Origin: Halisarca cf. caerulea
Lineage: Eukaryota > Porifera > Demospongiae > Chondrillida > Halisarcidae
Assembly: GCA_963170055.1 (NCBI GenBank)
Contig: CAUJGJ010000444.1
Location: 6,593,118 to 6,657,117, forward strand
Direction of reading: 5' to 3'
DNA: 64,000 bases
The notes under the pieces were generated by a model, which had not been told where the DNA came from, made no database searches, and saw nothing but the letters and a program-made list of their open reading frames with translations. Below, piece by piece: positions 10,232-20,770 of the stretch (position 1 is the first letter of the stretch; every line of letters starts with the position of its first letter). The translations under genes and the position numbers were made by a program.

Positions 10232-10640
10232 ATGGCACCCCCCAAGTGGTTAGTAGAAATCATATCACCCCCCCCCCCCCCTTCCCCCTCCTCAGGCCCA
10301 ATCTACATGCACACAGCGGAACTATGGGCACTACACTGGGCTTCATCCAGGGGGCCCCCTCTGGTGCTCCCCAGTAGGACAAATTGGCAGCCATCCCCAC
10401 TACCCCCTGTGATATGGGCAGCAGCTTTGCAGCGCCACCCCGATCGGCATTTTGCAGAGTACATTGTCCGGGGCCTTGAAGAAGGCTTCCGGATCGGATT
10501 CAAAGCGGAAGCATCACTCCAATCAGCCTCACGCAACATGTCCACAGCGTACACCACTCCGCATGTCGTGTCGGGCTACCTAGATACAGAATGCTCTCTA
10601 GGCCGCGTGATTGGCCCACTCAGCTCCCCACCAGTAAGTC
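10232..10640 (+). pseudogene. Reverse-transcriptase N-terminal fragment (DIRS-type)
   Basis: A frame containing WAAALQRHPDRHFAEYIVRG, a GLEEGFRIGF segment and a SGYLDTECSLGRVIGP segment. This is the region just before the RT fingers in DIRS-order polymerases. It stops near 10640 at a CCA|GTAAGT-like site, and the following sequence belongs to the recombinase, so the RT palm and RNase H were deleted. Confidence 0.6.
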
Positions 10641-10983
10641 GTCCGGGGTGGTATGCTCCATTAAAGCTGTTCTGCCATACCTGGCCTTGTGAGGCGCTCA
10701 ACCAGGACCCCTCTTTAAGTTTGCATCAGGGGATTTTTTAACCCGGGAAAAATTTGTCAGCCAAATTCGAGACCTACTACTGGCTGCTGGATACCAACCC
10801 AACAAATTTGCAGGCCACAGCTTCCGGATAGGTGCAGCCACTACAGCAGCAAAAAGGGGCATACCGGATAACATTATCCAGACCCTGGGCTGCTGGCGAA
10901 GCTCTGCTTATCAAGCCTACATTCGGCTACCCAGAGAGACCCTCCATCACGTATCAGCAGCTCTAACTGATTGTCGCCAATGA
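10641..10983 (+). pseudogene. Tyrosine recombinase C-terminal domain
   Basis: One frame with SIKAVLPYLAL, a TGA at 10690-10692, then GAQPGPLFKF and on to a stop at 10983. It shows the H-x-x-R box (GHSFRIGAATTAA) and the nucleophile-region tyrosines (SSAYQAYIR). The N-terminal catalytic Arg region is missing. In intact elements this enzyme integrates the reverse-transcribed circle. The TGA probably replaced an Arg codon. Confidence 0.7.
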
Positions 10984-11255
10984 AGAGGGGCATGTTTTGT
11001 CCGTTCCTCTGCAGCATGGCCCTTAGCCCAACCCACAAACACCTTGCCTGGGTTTCTCTGTACAAGACTAATCTCCATCAATTCTGTTGTTGTTGTTGTC
11101 TCGATAGTTAGTCATGATTATAATAATTCCAGTAATAATGTTTCCATACCTGAAACTATAATACATTACGAGTAGTTGACACAAACATTATAGTGTCAAG
11201 GAGTATAAGTTGTCAAGCAATTCAAGGAGCAGACTGGGGGGAAGAAAACTCTTCC

Positions 11256-11950
11256 TTGGGACTAAATGGCCCAAAAGGGCCATTAGCTGGTACCCAATTA
11301 ATTAGGCAAGCAATTAATGTTGGGTACATCATAGTAATTCTAAGTTCAGGTGCAATCTGATCATCAATCTGAAATCATTAGGGGGTGCAGGTGGCTCAGT
11401 AGGTCAGCACTAGAAGTTAAGCAGTGAGCAGAGGGCACCATTCCACCTGTGTGCTATATATTTGGAGTTTTTTTCCCTGCACCCCCCTGCCACCAACTTG
11501 GGAATGAATGAGAAGATGACCTACTGCAGTCACCAAACTAATTTGAATTTGATTCTATGTGATTTGATTCTATGTGATTGTATTCTATGTGATTGTGTGT
11601 GTGTGAGTGAGTGTGTGGGATACTGGGGGCCTTAGGAATAGCCTCCGGCTAATGGCCAACCCAGTTTAAATAAGAAATTATTATTATTATTATTATTATT
11701 ATTAATCTTTTGATTTTAGCGGCAGATAAGAAAAAGTAATGGCTCCAAAGGCAAATTAATAGGAGTTGTAAATTAATCACTCTACCCCCCAGTCCTGCTC
11801 TTTATGCCAAGGCCAATCTCATGCAATTACTAAGATGCACTTGGTAGCTGGTCAGTGCTGTATGTTTGTTTACATAGCTCCATGCATGCACCAACAACTT
11901 AACTATAGTAAATTGTTGCATATAATACATTGACGACAGCTACTGTTAAA
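11256..11950 (+). repeat. Split direct repeat B1 (interrupted by a SINE)
   Basis: Aligns with B2 (12488-12833) from TTGGGACTAAATGGCC to CTACTGTTAAA. The SINE at 11359-11703 accounts for the extra length. It abuts A2 directly at 11950/11951. Confidence 0.82.
11359..11703 (+). mobile_element. tRNA-like SINE with LINE-type 3' end and (ATT)n tail
   Basis: Absent from the otherwise matching B2 copy, so the insertion limits are clear, with AATCT at 11354-11358 and 11704-11708. The head has a good A box (TGGCTCAGTAGG, 11392-11403) and a weak B box (GGCACCATTCC, 11434-11444) about 30 bp on. The tail (11628-11703) shares the GGGGCCT, GGCTAATGG and AAATAAG order with LINE tails elsewhere in the window, then (ATT)n. 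Confidence 0.75.
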
Positions 11951-12282
11951 TGCTATTTACTGTAAGTAAATAGGGTTAACAGGCTGGAGGAACTTAGCGC
12001 CCAGCCGCAGGCCAGCTAGGGTCATTAATAGTCGCCCATGGCTGCTTCAGATTACCTCAGGCTTTAGCAATGCACAGCGAGAAGCTAGGCCAAGCAATGG
12101 ATTTGTTCCCAGCACTTACGTAGGCATCTAGTTAACAGAGTCCGTGGAGTGGGCCGCATGGCTAAATCCTTTGTCCGCAAATACAGGCTATACCTAGGGA
12201 CCACCTGTAGTTACCTCATTCAGCTGGCCATAGCAAGCAGTAGCAGCCACAGTCAGTTCTCCTGGGTTGAAGAGGCAGTTAT
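11951..12282 (+). repeat. Split direct repeat A2
   Basis: 332 bp, about 98% identical to A1 by eye. It directly follows B1, as the Ngaro/PAT arrangement predicts. Confidence 0.85.
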
Positions 12283-12487
12283 TCACCCACCCTCCTCCCC
12301 TGAGCACTCCTTCTGCCTTCCCCCTCCTTAACTCTCAACACTTTTTTACATTTGGTCTTCCTTCTTTCTATTTTAAAATATTGTCCACTGGAGATTACTT
12401 TAGTGTGATCGGGCAGGACTGGGGTTAACTTACAAAATCTTTGAATCTTGTCTTCTTCTTAATTTTAATGTCGGGATGTCCTCTTGT

Positions 12488-12833
12488 TTGGGACTAAATG
12501 GCCCAAAAGGGCCATTAGCTGGTACCCAATTAATTAGGCAAGCAATTAATTTTGGGTACATCATAGTAATTTTAAGTTCAGGTGCAATCTTTTGATTTTA
12601 GCGGCAGTTAAGAAAAAGTAATGGCTCCAAAGGCTAATTAATAGGTGTTGTAAATTAATCACTCTACTCCCCCAGTCCTGCTCTTTATGCCAAGGCCAAT
12701 CTCATGCAATTACTAAGATGCACTTGGTAGCTGGTCAGTGCTGTATGTTTGTTTACATAGCTCCATGCATGCACCAACAATTTAACTATAGTAAATTGTT
12801 GCATATAATACATTGACGACAGCTACTGTTAAA
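12488..12833 (+). repeat. Split direct repeat B2
   Basis: 346 bp. It is the right end of the element, uninterrupted, and is used here as the reference to define the SINE insertion in B1. Confidence 0.82.
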
Positions 12834-12954
12834 TAATATATAAGCTCATGAACTTTATATAATAAATATCAAATTGAATTTTGAGTCATTCTTTGGCAAT
12901 AGTTCCATGCATGCATGCATTCACTATTAAACTTGTCTATTCCGTTTCTCTCTT

Positions 12955-13639
12955 GTTAGGAAATCTACTATCAAAGAGAAAGTTCTTGGACATCTGAAAG
13001 TCTACAATAATGAATTTATCCTGAATTTCTTCTGTCAGAGCAACTTCCAATGTGTCACTAGCATTTTTAAAGAAACAAAAATAATATACCTTAAAATTAT
13101 TCTCCTGATAATGGTAGCATAATCAATAATGCATACCTGGGAGGCAAAAAAGCATGAACATGTTCAGGTCTCAAACCTGTAATCTCATTGACAGGCCACA
13201 CACGGGTCATTTTCTCAAGTGGTGTGTACACTAATACTGTTTTCGGTTCGCTGTCTCCTGTCAATAATGTATAGTTACTGTAAACCACATGGAACATTGA
13301 ACCCATGCAGTTATATATATATATATATATATATAACTTACCATACATACATCAGATCTGTCTACACCCATGTTGAGCTCATTGGCAAGCCACTTTCTCT
13401 GCATTCCGTGAGGGATCTTCCATGTTGGCCACAGGGGGGATTTTGTGGTTGTATTAGACTACACCTAAGCAATACCTTTAGGGATTAAATTAACCTTGCT
13501 GTTCTTTAGTATTTGTGTCCACTCTTGCCACCATTTGATAACCTGTTGGTCACGATCCCTACTGAGGGTTTCTGTGAACCAGTGTAAAGTCCGATCTGAC
13601 ACTGTCAGCAGGATGGGGCTCAGCATGTTCATGGTCTGC
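12955..13639 (-). CDS. Unassigned multi-exon gene fragment
   Basis: Three stretches on the minus strand read as protein and end at splice-like sites. 13639-13494 (with ETLSRDRDQQVIKWWQEW) lies between TATGCAG and CAAG|GTTAAT. 13465-13339 (KIPHGMQRKWLANELNMG) ends at ATG|GTAAGT. About 13265-13131 (KTVLVYTPLEKMTRVWPVNE) ends at CCCAG|GTATGC. A fourth open stretch lies at about 13060-12955. No family is recognised. The position between B2 and a DUF6589-type fragment, on the same strand, suggests one decayed locus, but the link is not shown. Confidence 0.4.
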
Positions 13640-14337
13640 ATAGGGGTACAGTAATATAATATGCTATATCATAAGGTTAGGGGTTAACTGTAGGGGAATT
13701 ATTTTTAGGGGCTGCCTGCGGCAGTCCCTATATTGTTTTCATTTGGACTTCCAGTGTGTAACGCTCGTCCGATATATATATATCTTATTATAATAAAGAT
13801 AGGCCGATTTTTTGTTCGCAGTTCACTGACACGCGCTTCGAGTGATTGCGGGCGAATCTTCACGATAGCTCTCTGTGGTGTCTGGAAAGAGACCTTGAGG
13901 GCTTCTTTTTACTTTTACTTGCGAAATGGAGAAATTTCGAAAACAGCCCGTATAAGCCTACGAACCGCCATATTTGTTGTACGGACGAATCCTGACTAGA
14001 ATACGACTTTTACCTTCGAAACAGTTTTCCGCTAACTCCTCCTAGGAAAAGGATGCGAGTGCTTTGTGACTGTGGCTAATGCTCTTCAATATACCTGGTG
14101 AGTGACCTTATCTATATAGCGGAATGATTTTCGCATAAAAATCAAAAGCGGCATCGGTGATAAAAACGATGCCAAGAGCCACGTTTGTGCGCAATGGTAT
14201 CCGTAGTGAGTATACGAATTTCCTGTTGACGGCCACGTAAATTATGCCGCGAAATACGAATAGAAGAATACTCTCAGATATTATAATTTTACTTTGGGAA
14301 CATGTAGTTTGAATGCTTGACAAAATCGATGTATCTG
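13640..14337. other. Non-coding, no gene recognised
   Basis: Contains a short GC-rich hairpin (GGGGCTGCCTGCGGCAGTCCC, 13709-13729) similar in style to hairpins at 15142-15180 and 15390-15447, and a TATATA run near 13777. No supported coding frame. Confidence 0.4.
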
Positions 14338-14877
<540 letters not shown>

Positions 14878-15141
14878 ACGATAAAACAGCTTTGAAGCAT
14901 TTTTGAAGACAAAAGCTGCACTTCATGTACATCAACTATACACTTGACATAAGGGTTTTACCTGTGCAACTAACTAGGGGAAAAGAGGTCAAACCCTAAA
15001 CATTGGCCTATACAACAATATTGTTACAGCATAGCACTAGCTTACTACCGGCTTCTCTTGATATAGTAATTACACTCAAATCAATAAATTTACCTTATAC
15101 AACCTCTTCACTTGATATAAGGGTTGCACCCGCCACCCAAA

Positions 15142-15180
15142 CTAGGGGTGAAGGCGGCCGAAGGCCGCCTTCTCCCCTAG
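15142..15180. repeat. GC-rich hairpin
   Basis: CTAGGGGTGAAGGCGGCC and its near-complement meet at a very short loop, giving arms of about 18 bp. It is preceded by repeated ACTTGATATAAGGGTT-like segments (14941, 15109), so it may be the end of a small foldback element. Confidence 0.6.
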
Positions 15181-15274
15181 TATATATAATATAGATTTGA
15201 AGAAAAGTCTTATAATAGAGAATTTATATAATAGTAATAGAGAAGTATGAATTTATACAGGAATGAGTTATAGG

Positions 15275-15324
15275 AATTGTTTTGAAAACAATTGCCAAAT
15301 ATGGCAATTGTTTTCAAAACAATT
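15275..15324. repeat. Perfect 23 bp inverted repeat around a 4 bp centre
   Basis: AATTGTTTTGAAAACAATTG followed by CCA, then the reverse complement. Each arm is itself palindromic, so a cruciform with sub-hairpins could form. Confidence 0.7.
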
Positions 15325-15389
15325 GTCCAGTTACAATAAACAGTATGTTCAATGAATGTTCAGCTGTGTACTTGCACTCCAATGCTTTG

Positions 15390-15447
15390 CAAGTAATTCG
15401 AGCGTGTGGGGCGGCAGCCCCCACGAGTTTTTAACTCGAATTACTTG
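15390..15447. repeat. 58 bp palindromic insertion-like hairpin
   Basis: CAAGTAATTCGAG at 15390 is mirrored by CTCGAATTACTTG at 15435, with GC-rich inner arms (GTGGGGCGGCAGCCCCCAC). It lies inside the open frame of the fragment above. Confidence 0.65.
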
Positions 15448-15963
15448 TTTTCTTTGTTCTTCAACTTTACTCACACTGGCTGTTGTCCGTCCACCATATA
15501 AAACAATGCTGATGAGAATCTGTATAAGATTCATCCGTTGGCTTTGCCCTCTCATTATCATACCAGCTACAACACAAATGGCTTTTCTGAGTGGCAGCCT
15601 TTGTGAAGGTGGTAGTACTTGCTCAATGAATGTCATCAAGAGGGGTACAGTGTCATTAAGGTCTGTATATAGCGCACTCCAGTCAAAATGTATGAAAGCA
15701 TCTCTGTTGCCATAGTGTTGCAAGGCAGATAGACTTGATGGTGAACAGGTTGTTCTAATTTCATTGTCCAGATTGTATTTGGCTAAGTATGTAGTAATCT
15801 TAACAGATGTGTTGGTGTTTCTCAGTATGTCTCAAATGGCTAAAGTTGTATTTCCCATGACCAAGTGTTTCACAGCATGACAAGTAGTCCTGTCAGTAAT
15901 ACTTTTTTGGAATGGTCGTAATAACAGTAATTATAGCACACACACACACATGCACACACATAT

Positions 15964-16640
15964 CAGTGTTCTCCCCAGGCCATTTTAGAGTAGTGGCCCG
16001 CTACGCCTTCATTTTGGAAGGCTTAGCGGCCGCTACTCCTTAAATTTGCTTGTGACTGTCCTCTATAACATTATCAGTTTTACCATGGTTGCACTCAACA
16101 AGAAAACTTGACAAAACAGGTAGTTTCGACTATTGTTGAAAGTAACTGTTTATCGAACGTAAGATTTTATATATGCAACTTGAAACAGATTGCAATTACT
16201 TAAATTTGAGCGGTACCATTCTCATCATTCCTTCCTTTTCTTAGGCCGAATAAACCAAATAGCGCGAAGAGCGGCCATTTTTAGGCAAAGGCGTGATACG
16301 CATAATATGTGAATGGGTGTTCTCATTTCGCGCAACAAGGCAAAACGTACCCGCTGATAGCACTCCTAGTTCTAGTACTGCCAAGAACCGCAGCAGCGGT
16401 GCTGATCCAAGATGAAGATCAGATTTTCCTTTGAATGTTCTGCTCCTTATTTTGGACTGCCTTAATTTTAGACATATGAACATGTTTAATTAAACAGTAC
16501 TCTTTTGATTCACTTGCATATTAGGTTTACTATTAGATTGTTGCAATAACATTGTGTAACTGTTGGATTGTGAGGTTTTGCTATTGGTGTAGTAACTTGC
16601 GATTGCTAAGCGCCTTAAAAAAATCCTGGGGAGAACACTG
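15964..16640. mobile_element. hAT-like MITE
   Basis: Ends are a perfect 16 bp inverted repeat, CAGTGTTCTCCCCAGG. CA-rich sequence flanks both sides, so a target duplication cannot be read with confidence. No transposase inside; the minus frame 16241-16483 is unsupported. Confidence 0.75.
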
Positions 16641-16660
16641 CACATGCATGCATGTATGCT

Positions 16661-16663
<3 letters not shown>

Positions 16664-16727
<64 letters not shown>

Positions 16728-16837
16728 ACACACACACACATACACACACACACATGTACACACACACACGCACACATGTACACACACACATACACACACA
16801 CGCACACATGTACACACACACACACAAATGCACACAT

Positions 16838-16875
<38 letters not shown>

Positions 16876-16892
16876 ACACACACACACACATA
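16664..16892. repeat. (CA)n array
   Basis: CACACA with ATGTACACAC and ACGCACAC variants. Frames across it are artefacts. Confidence 0.95.
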
Positions 16893-17323
16893 CTGTGACA
16901 TATATGCTCTATATTGCAATTTGGATTATTGTACTACAGACTAACCTTAACAGCTGGGGATTCCTTTGTTGCTCTCATTCTGCTGCGGGTTGCTTGTACA
17001 CTACCAGTCGAAGAGCCTGATGGTTGTGGCTGTGATCCCAGAAGCACTCGCAGGTCTGCTGCGATTTCTTTAGAAACCTGATCTAGCTGTGCTTTTAGCC
17101 TTCCATAGGTGTTAGTTCTCTGTTGGCACTTATTGCAGATGTATGCCCTGTTAGGAGGGAGTGCTTCTAAGTGTGGCCTTATGTTACATCCCGGGAAGTG
17201 CTCAGTTGTATAGTCTGCAAGTATGCTGACACAGTCCTGGGCACACTCAGTGTCTCCAAAAATTGCTCTTCTTTGTCTCCTGTCTTTTACTGGCTTTCCA
17301 CATACTCCACATTCAATGCTCAT

Positions 17324-17942
17324 GATACTTTACTACAATATCTGTTGGCACTAAACTCTTGAACACTGCTTCAACTAACTTTCTCTACCTATTTTGAGCA
17401 ACTGATCTTTTTACTTCTGATTTCAGCTATTCACTAGCTAGTTCTAGCTATTTCTATTATGCAGATGGGAAGTGAGTTTACACCTTGAAGGACTTAGATG
17501 GGAAATGAGTTTACACCTCATTTGAGTTCATGTGCTAAGCAGAAATTTACTTTCCAATGGCCACCAGTAGCAGGATGATATAGCTAGTGTAGACATCTTG
17601 CATGCATGGATTGGGCAGACATTAGCTTACATCTGACCTAAACAGCATTGAATCTGTACCCATGCATGTGTATGTTTCAAAAGCGTGCCATTGTGTTTAT
17701 CTATGGTGTACTAGTATTTAAGTACATTTTGGATTAACAATAGACTAAGTATAATTATACAATATACAATACAGTAAGTTAAACATTGATGAAGAAAATT
17801 ATTGAATAATACTGTTCAATGAAATACAATTACCACATGTACAGAGTTTTGCACATATTGTACAACATCTGCATTTTGGAGATACAATCGTGTTCTGTGA
17901 TGCTAGACATGTTTCAAACAAATAGGACCTCAGGTATGTCAC
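17324..17942. other. Intergenic, no feature recognised
   Basis: AT-rich sequence upstream of the DUF6589-type fragment, with a short direct repeat of GGGAAGTGAGTTTACACCT-like units at 17467 and 17500. Nothing else supported. Confidence 0.4.
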
Positions 17943-18002
17943 TTGCTTGTGATAGCAAGACGCTTGCTGAGAAACTTTGAGTTGATTGGTAGTAGGACCG
18001 CT

Positions 18003-18254
18003 CTAGATTGCTCTGCCAGTTTCAACTGTTTTGGCTGCTCCATAGTGGACAACCTGACGGATGTCCCTGCAGTCCAAGCCGAAGGCAAATGCCTCAGTAC
18101 ATGTTACAATTCTTGTAGCTGTGTTGCTTTGTATGAAGTTTGATATGATTTTCGCCTTCAATTCCTCCAATGTCTCAGATACAAACACTTCAACCAGCCT
18201 ACAATCAATGGAATAAGGCACGTAACTAACCCTAATCAAATTTAAGCCATACAC
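18003..18254 (-). pseudogene. RecQ-type helicase fragment
   Basis: A frame with ATRIVTCTEAFAFGLDCRDI and QVVHYGAAKTVETGRAI corresponds to helicase motifs V and VI of the RecQ family; compare AFGMGINILNIHRIIHNGPS in the helicase at 45033-46362. It is cut at its upstream end by a MITE starting at 18252, and the frame is broken right after the GRA of motif VI. It lies next to a DUF6589-type fragment, repeating the pairing of the 44842-53742 element. Confidence 0.65.
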
Positions 18255-19345
18255 AGGGGCATTATAGTTGGTCTCTGGAAATGGGGATTTTAGGTGACAA
18301 AGTTCAGGAATCTCAAGAATTTGTCGCTTTTCTGCCTACGTCACTTTTGTTCATCTGTAAACGTGGTAATGCGTCATTACATAGCGCTCAGTAGAAATAC
18401 GTATATTTCGTAAACCAAAAAATAATAACACAACTTTTTTCCTTGTGAAAATGGAAGAAATTCTAGTCGCATACATAGAAGTAAGCTTTGCAGATGCGAG
18501 ATTCATAAAAAGTCAAAATATATGGGAATGCTGTACTTGCGAACAAACATCAAGCCTATTCTAAAGAATTATCAACACCGAAGTAACACGTGCGGCACAT
18601 TTTGGGAAGATTCGAAAGGTACACAAAAGCAATAAACTAAGGGGCTTTCAAAAAAACGATCGAGGTTTAACTCACCGATTCGCTTTACGAATCCATCATA
18701 AATCGATCAGAATTGAAGCTTTATAAACGGATTTCCTTAGCTGAGAAAATAAAAACCATCCATCAGAAGTAAGAATGGCATCCAATCGAATGTTGGAGGA
18801 TTTTCAGAAGGACTCCATGCGGCACGAGAACCAAAAGCAAGTATACAGATGACGTAATTGCTCATAGTTAATGACGTCACCAATAAATGGCCGCTTTGAA
18901 GCCTCGCTCGTAAAGACCGTGTGATCCAAACGTGTAGATGATACTTATATCATTGAAAGAAGATATGGAACGTTTCAAACTACTATTGTGTACATTTATA
19001 GCGTGAGCGGTGAAGATATAACCAGGTACGCCGATTATATAACCATTTTAAAGCCTAATTTGAACATTTTTATAGCCAATAAACTACATTTTTCCTTATA
19101 ATTATTTCATTTCGAGTTATAATGTTTCCGCTTACTAATAACTTATTAAATAAACTCCACTCTTTCATTTAATACCAATCTTGTTGGTCTTAGAGGCCAT
19201 CTACATGTCCGGACTTTGCCATTTGCTGCAAAAAGTGTACCTTTTTCAAAGCTAATTTTCCTTTGTGAAACATAAACATTATGTATTACTTTAGATATCA
19301 CACTGAATTGCTGAAGTATACATTGTTGAGTATTATGGAGATATA
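18252..19345 (+). mobile_element. Non-autonomous element, CACAGGGGCATTATAG family, copy 1
   Basis: Starts CACAGGGGCATTATAGTTGG and continues with GGGGATTTTAGGTGACAAAG, as in copies 2 and 3. An inner inverted pair (AACGTGTAGATGAT near 18931, CATCTACATGTCCGG near 19198) and an AAGTGTACCTTTTTCAAA block are shared with copy 3. The right terminus is not clear. Confidence 0.65.
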
Positions 19346-19973
19346 ATTTTAACCAAGTGGATTTCACTATGAAAGAAAAATGTTCACTTGAAATACCTCT
19401 GGGAGATGGTGTAAGGGAGTCGAGTGGTACTGGTTGAACTCTGCTTCATCTTTTTCTTTTCCTCCGACACTTTTGCTACTTTTCAAGCTTCTGGTTTGAT
19501 ACTTCATCATAACTTCACACGCTGTTTCCCACACCTTCTTGAAAAAAGAGGCTTGGTTAAAAATGTTCTCTCTTTGAGTTTTCTTCATGTCCTATGTATA
19601 CGTATGTAGTTGTACAACAATACAATAGTTAACCATTGCCCATGAACTTGATCATAAAGAGCAATTGTCTATCTGCATGTATACATACAAGATACTCAAC
19701 TGAGGGAAGATATAGGTCATACAAGCCTGTTTCCAATTTTTGGTGACTAGTGGAGTCTCATCTGTTTCTATACATTTGTTAGCCATTTCATAGAGCCTTG
19801 TGCGGCAGGCCTCCAACTATAATGTGATAGATACCATATATATATTGCCAATGGGTTTTAATTGCCAGTGTCTATAAATTATGAACTGCAAAATACTATT
19901 TAGCACAATATTTAGCACAATCAATTCAACACACACGAACGCAAGCACACATGCATGCACGTAAACACATACA

Positions 19974-20729
19974 CAGGGTGTTTATAACCGTCTGTTGCTT
20001 GTTCCGATTGTGGGCGGTGCTTGTTTTCTACGTCATCAATTAGCGGCTGTTTTTAATGCGTCATTTGGCGTCTATCGGATGACGTACAAAATTTCACGTA
20101 TCAACAGAATGTGGGAAGAAGGCGACTTTAGTGACGTTTTGCCTACGTATCCGTGAAACGTCACGAAAATGGCAGTTTTGTTGAGGGTGAAGATGAAGTC
20201 GCTTGGTTAGACCTCAGATGCATTCGAATCTGACCAAATCCAACTTCGATGGAATCTTAAGATGTTTCGGTTTGCGAAAATCGTTCCGGGGCATAGTGCT
20301 ACAATCAAGCAGTTTTTCGCAATTGGACCATTTATGCTAAATTTTGGCCATTTGAAGGGTGAAAAAACAGGTTTTTCGGTTATAACTTTCTTATGGAAGA
20401 TTATAACCTATAGCCCGGAACGATTTTCAGATAGCTCACCACTTGTTCTGTCTTTTCGTGTTGTTTAATGGGAATTGAGAGGGATCTAGGGTCTAACCAC
20501 GGCGACGTTTGTCTAAAACTGCTATGTATTCCTAGCTGGCTATCTTCCTTCAGACAATAGAAACAATCGCTAGTTAGGTACTAACATGTGCGGAATATAT
20601 ACAACTTTCGTCCAGTAAGAAGAACTGGGCGAAAATCTGGTCAACGAAGTAGAAACGATCGATAATTTGTGAAGCTATTTCAAAACGGCCATTTTTGCAT
20701 TTTATTCCCAGACGGTTATAAATAGCCTG
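19974..20729. mobile_element. hAT-like MITE, CAGGGTGTTTATAACCGTC family
   Basis: Left end CAGGGTGTTTATAACCGTCTG, right-end complement CAGGCTATTTATAACCGTCTG. Flanks CACATACA and TGCATACA match at six of eight positions, consistent with an old 8 bp duplication. A decayed relative lies near 59590-60040. Confidence 0.75.
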
Positions 20730-20735
20730 TGCATA

Positions 20736-20770
20736 CACACGCGCGCGCGCGTGCACGCACACACACACAA
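20736..20770. repeat. Alternating CA/CG tract
   Basis: ACACACGCGCGCGCGCGTGC followed by ACGCACACACACAC, a strictly alternating purine-pyrimidine run of the kind that can adopt Z-DNA. Confidence 0.7.

Larger units (their letters stand above)
1311..12833 (+). mobile_element. Tyrosine-recombinase retrotransposon, Ngaro/PAT-like, with nested insertions
   Basis: The ends form split direct repeats in the order A1 (1311-1642), body, B1 (11256-11950), A2 (11951-12282), B2 (12488-12833). This is the arrangement known for Ngaro and PAT-type elements of the DIRS order. The body encodes a Gag-like protein with zinc-knuckle motifs, an N-terminal reverse-transcriptase piece and a C-terminal tyrosine-recombinase piece with the H-x-x-R and Tyr motifs. 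Most of RT, RNase H and the recombinase N-terminus are missing, so the copy is internally deleted. It has been invaded by a 5.9 kb DNA transposon at 3459-9355 and a SINE at 11359-11703. A 205 bp segment (12283-12487) between A2 and B2 has no counterpart at the B1/A2 junction. No target duplication is visible, as expected for recombinase-mediated integration. Confidence 0.82.
15349..17323 (-). pseudogene. DUF6589-type gene, N-terminal part, decayed
   Basis: Exon 1 (17323-16946) starts MSIECGVCGKPV and has C-x2-C pairs (GVCGK, YICNKC) and a Ser/Arg-rich end at the donor AAG|GTTAGT. A later exon (about 15900-15349) contains HFDWSALYTDLN and LPLRKAICVVAGMIMRGQSQ. Its layout matches the intact-length gene at 46484-50434: a Cys-rich start, then a hydrophobic LQxLLSLLL-like stretch followed by Gly-Gly or Arg-Gly. 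A TGA at about 15833-15835 interrupts it. A 677 bp MITE and a CA array lie between the exons. The middle and C-terminal DUF6589 blocks are not visible downstream. Confidence 0.5.

Noticed and set aside
11434..11444. Functional tRNA gene at the SINE head
   Set aside because: The B box is weak and no cloverleaf with a proper acceptor stem could be drawn; it is only tRNA-like.
18360..19100. Host gene upstream of the RecQ scrap
   Set aside because: Sequence aligns with the non-autonomous element family copies at 33178 and 55098 and has no supported frame.
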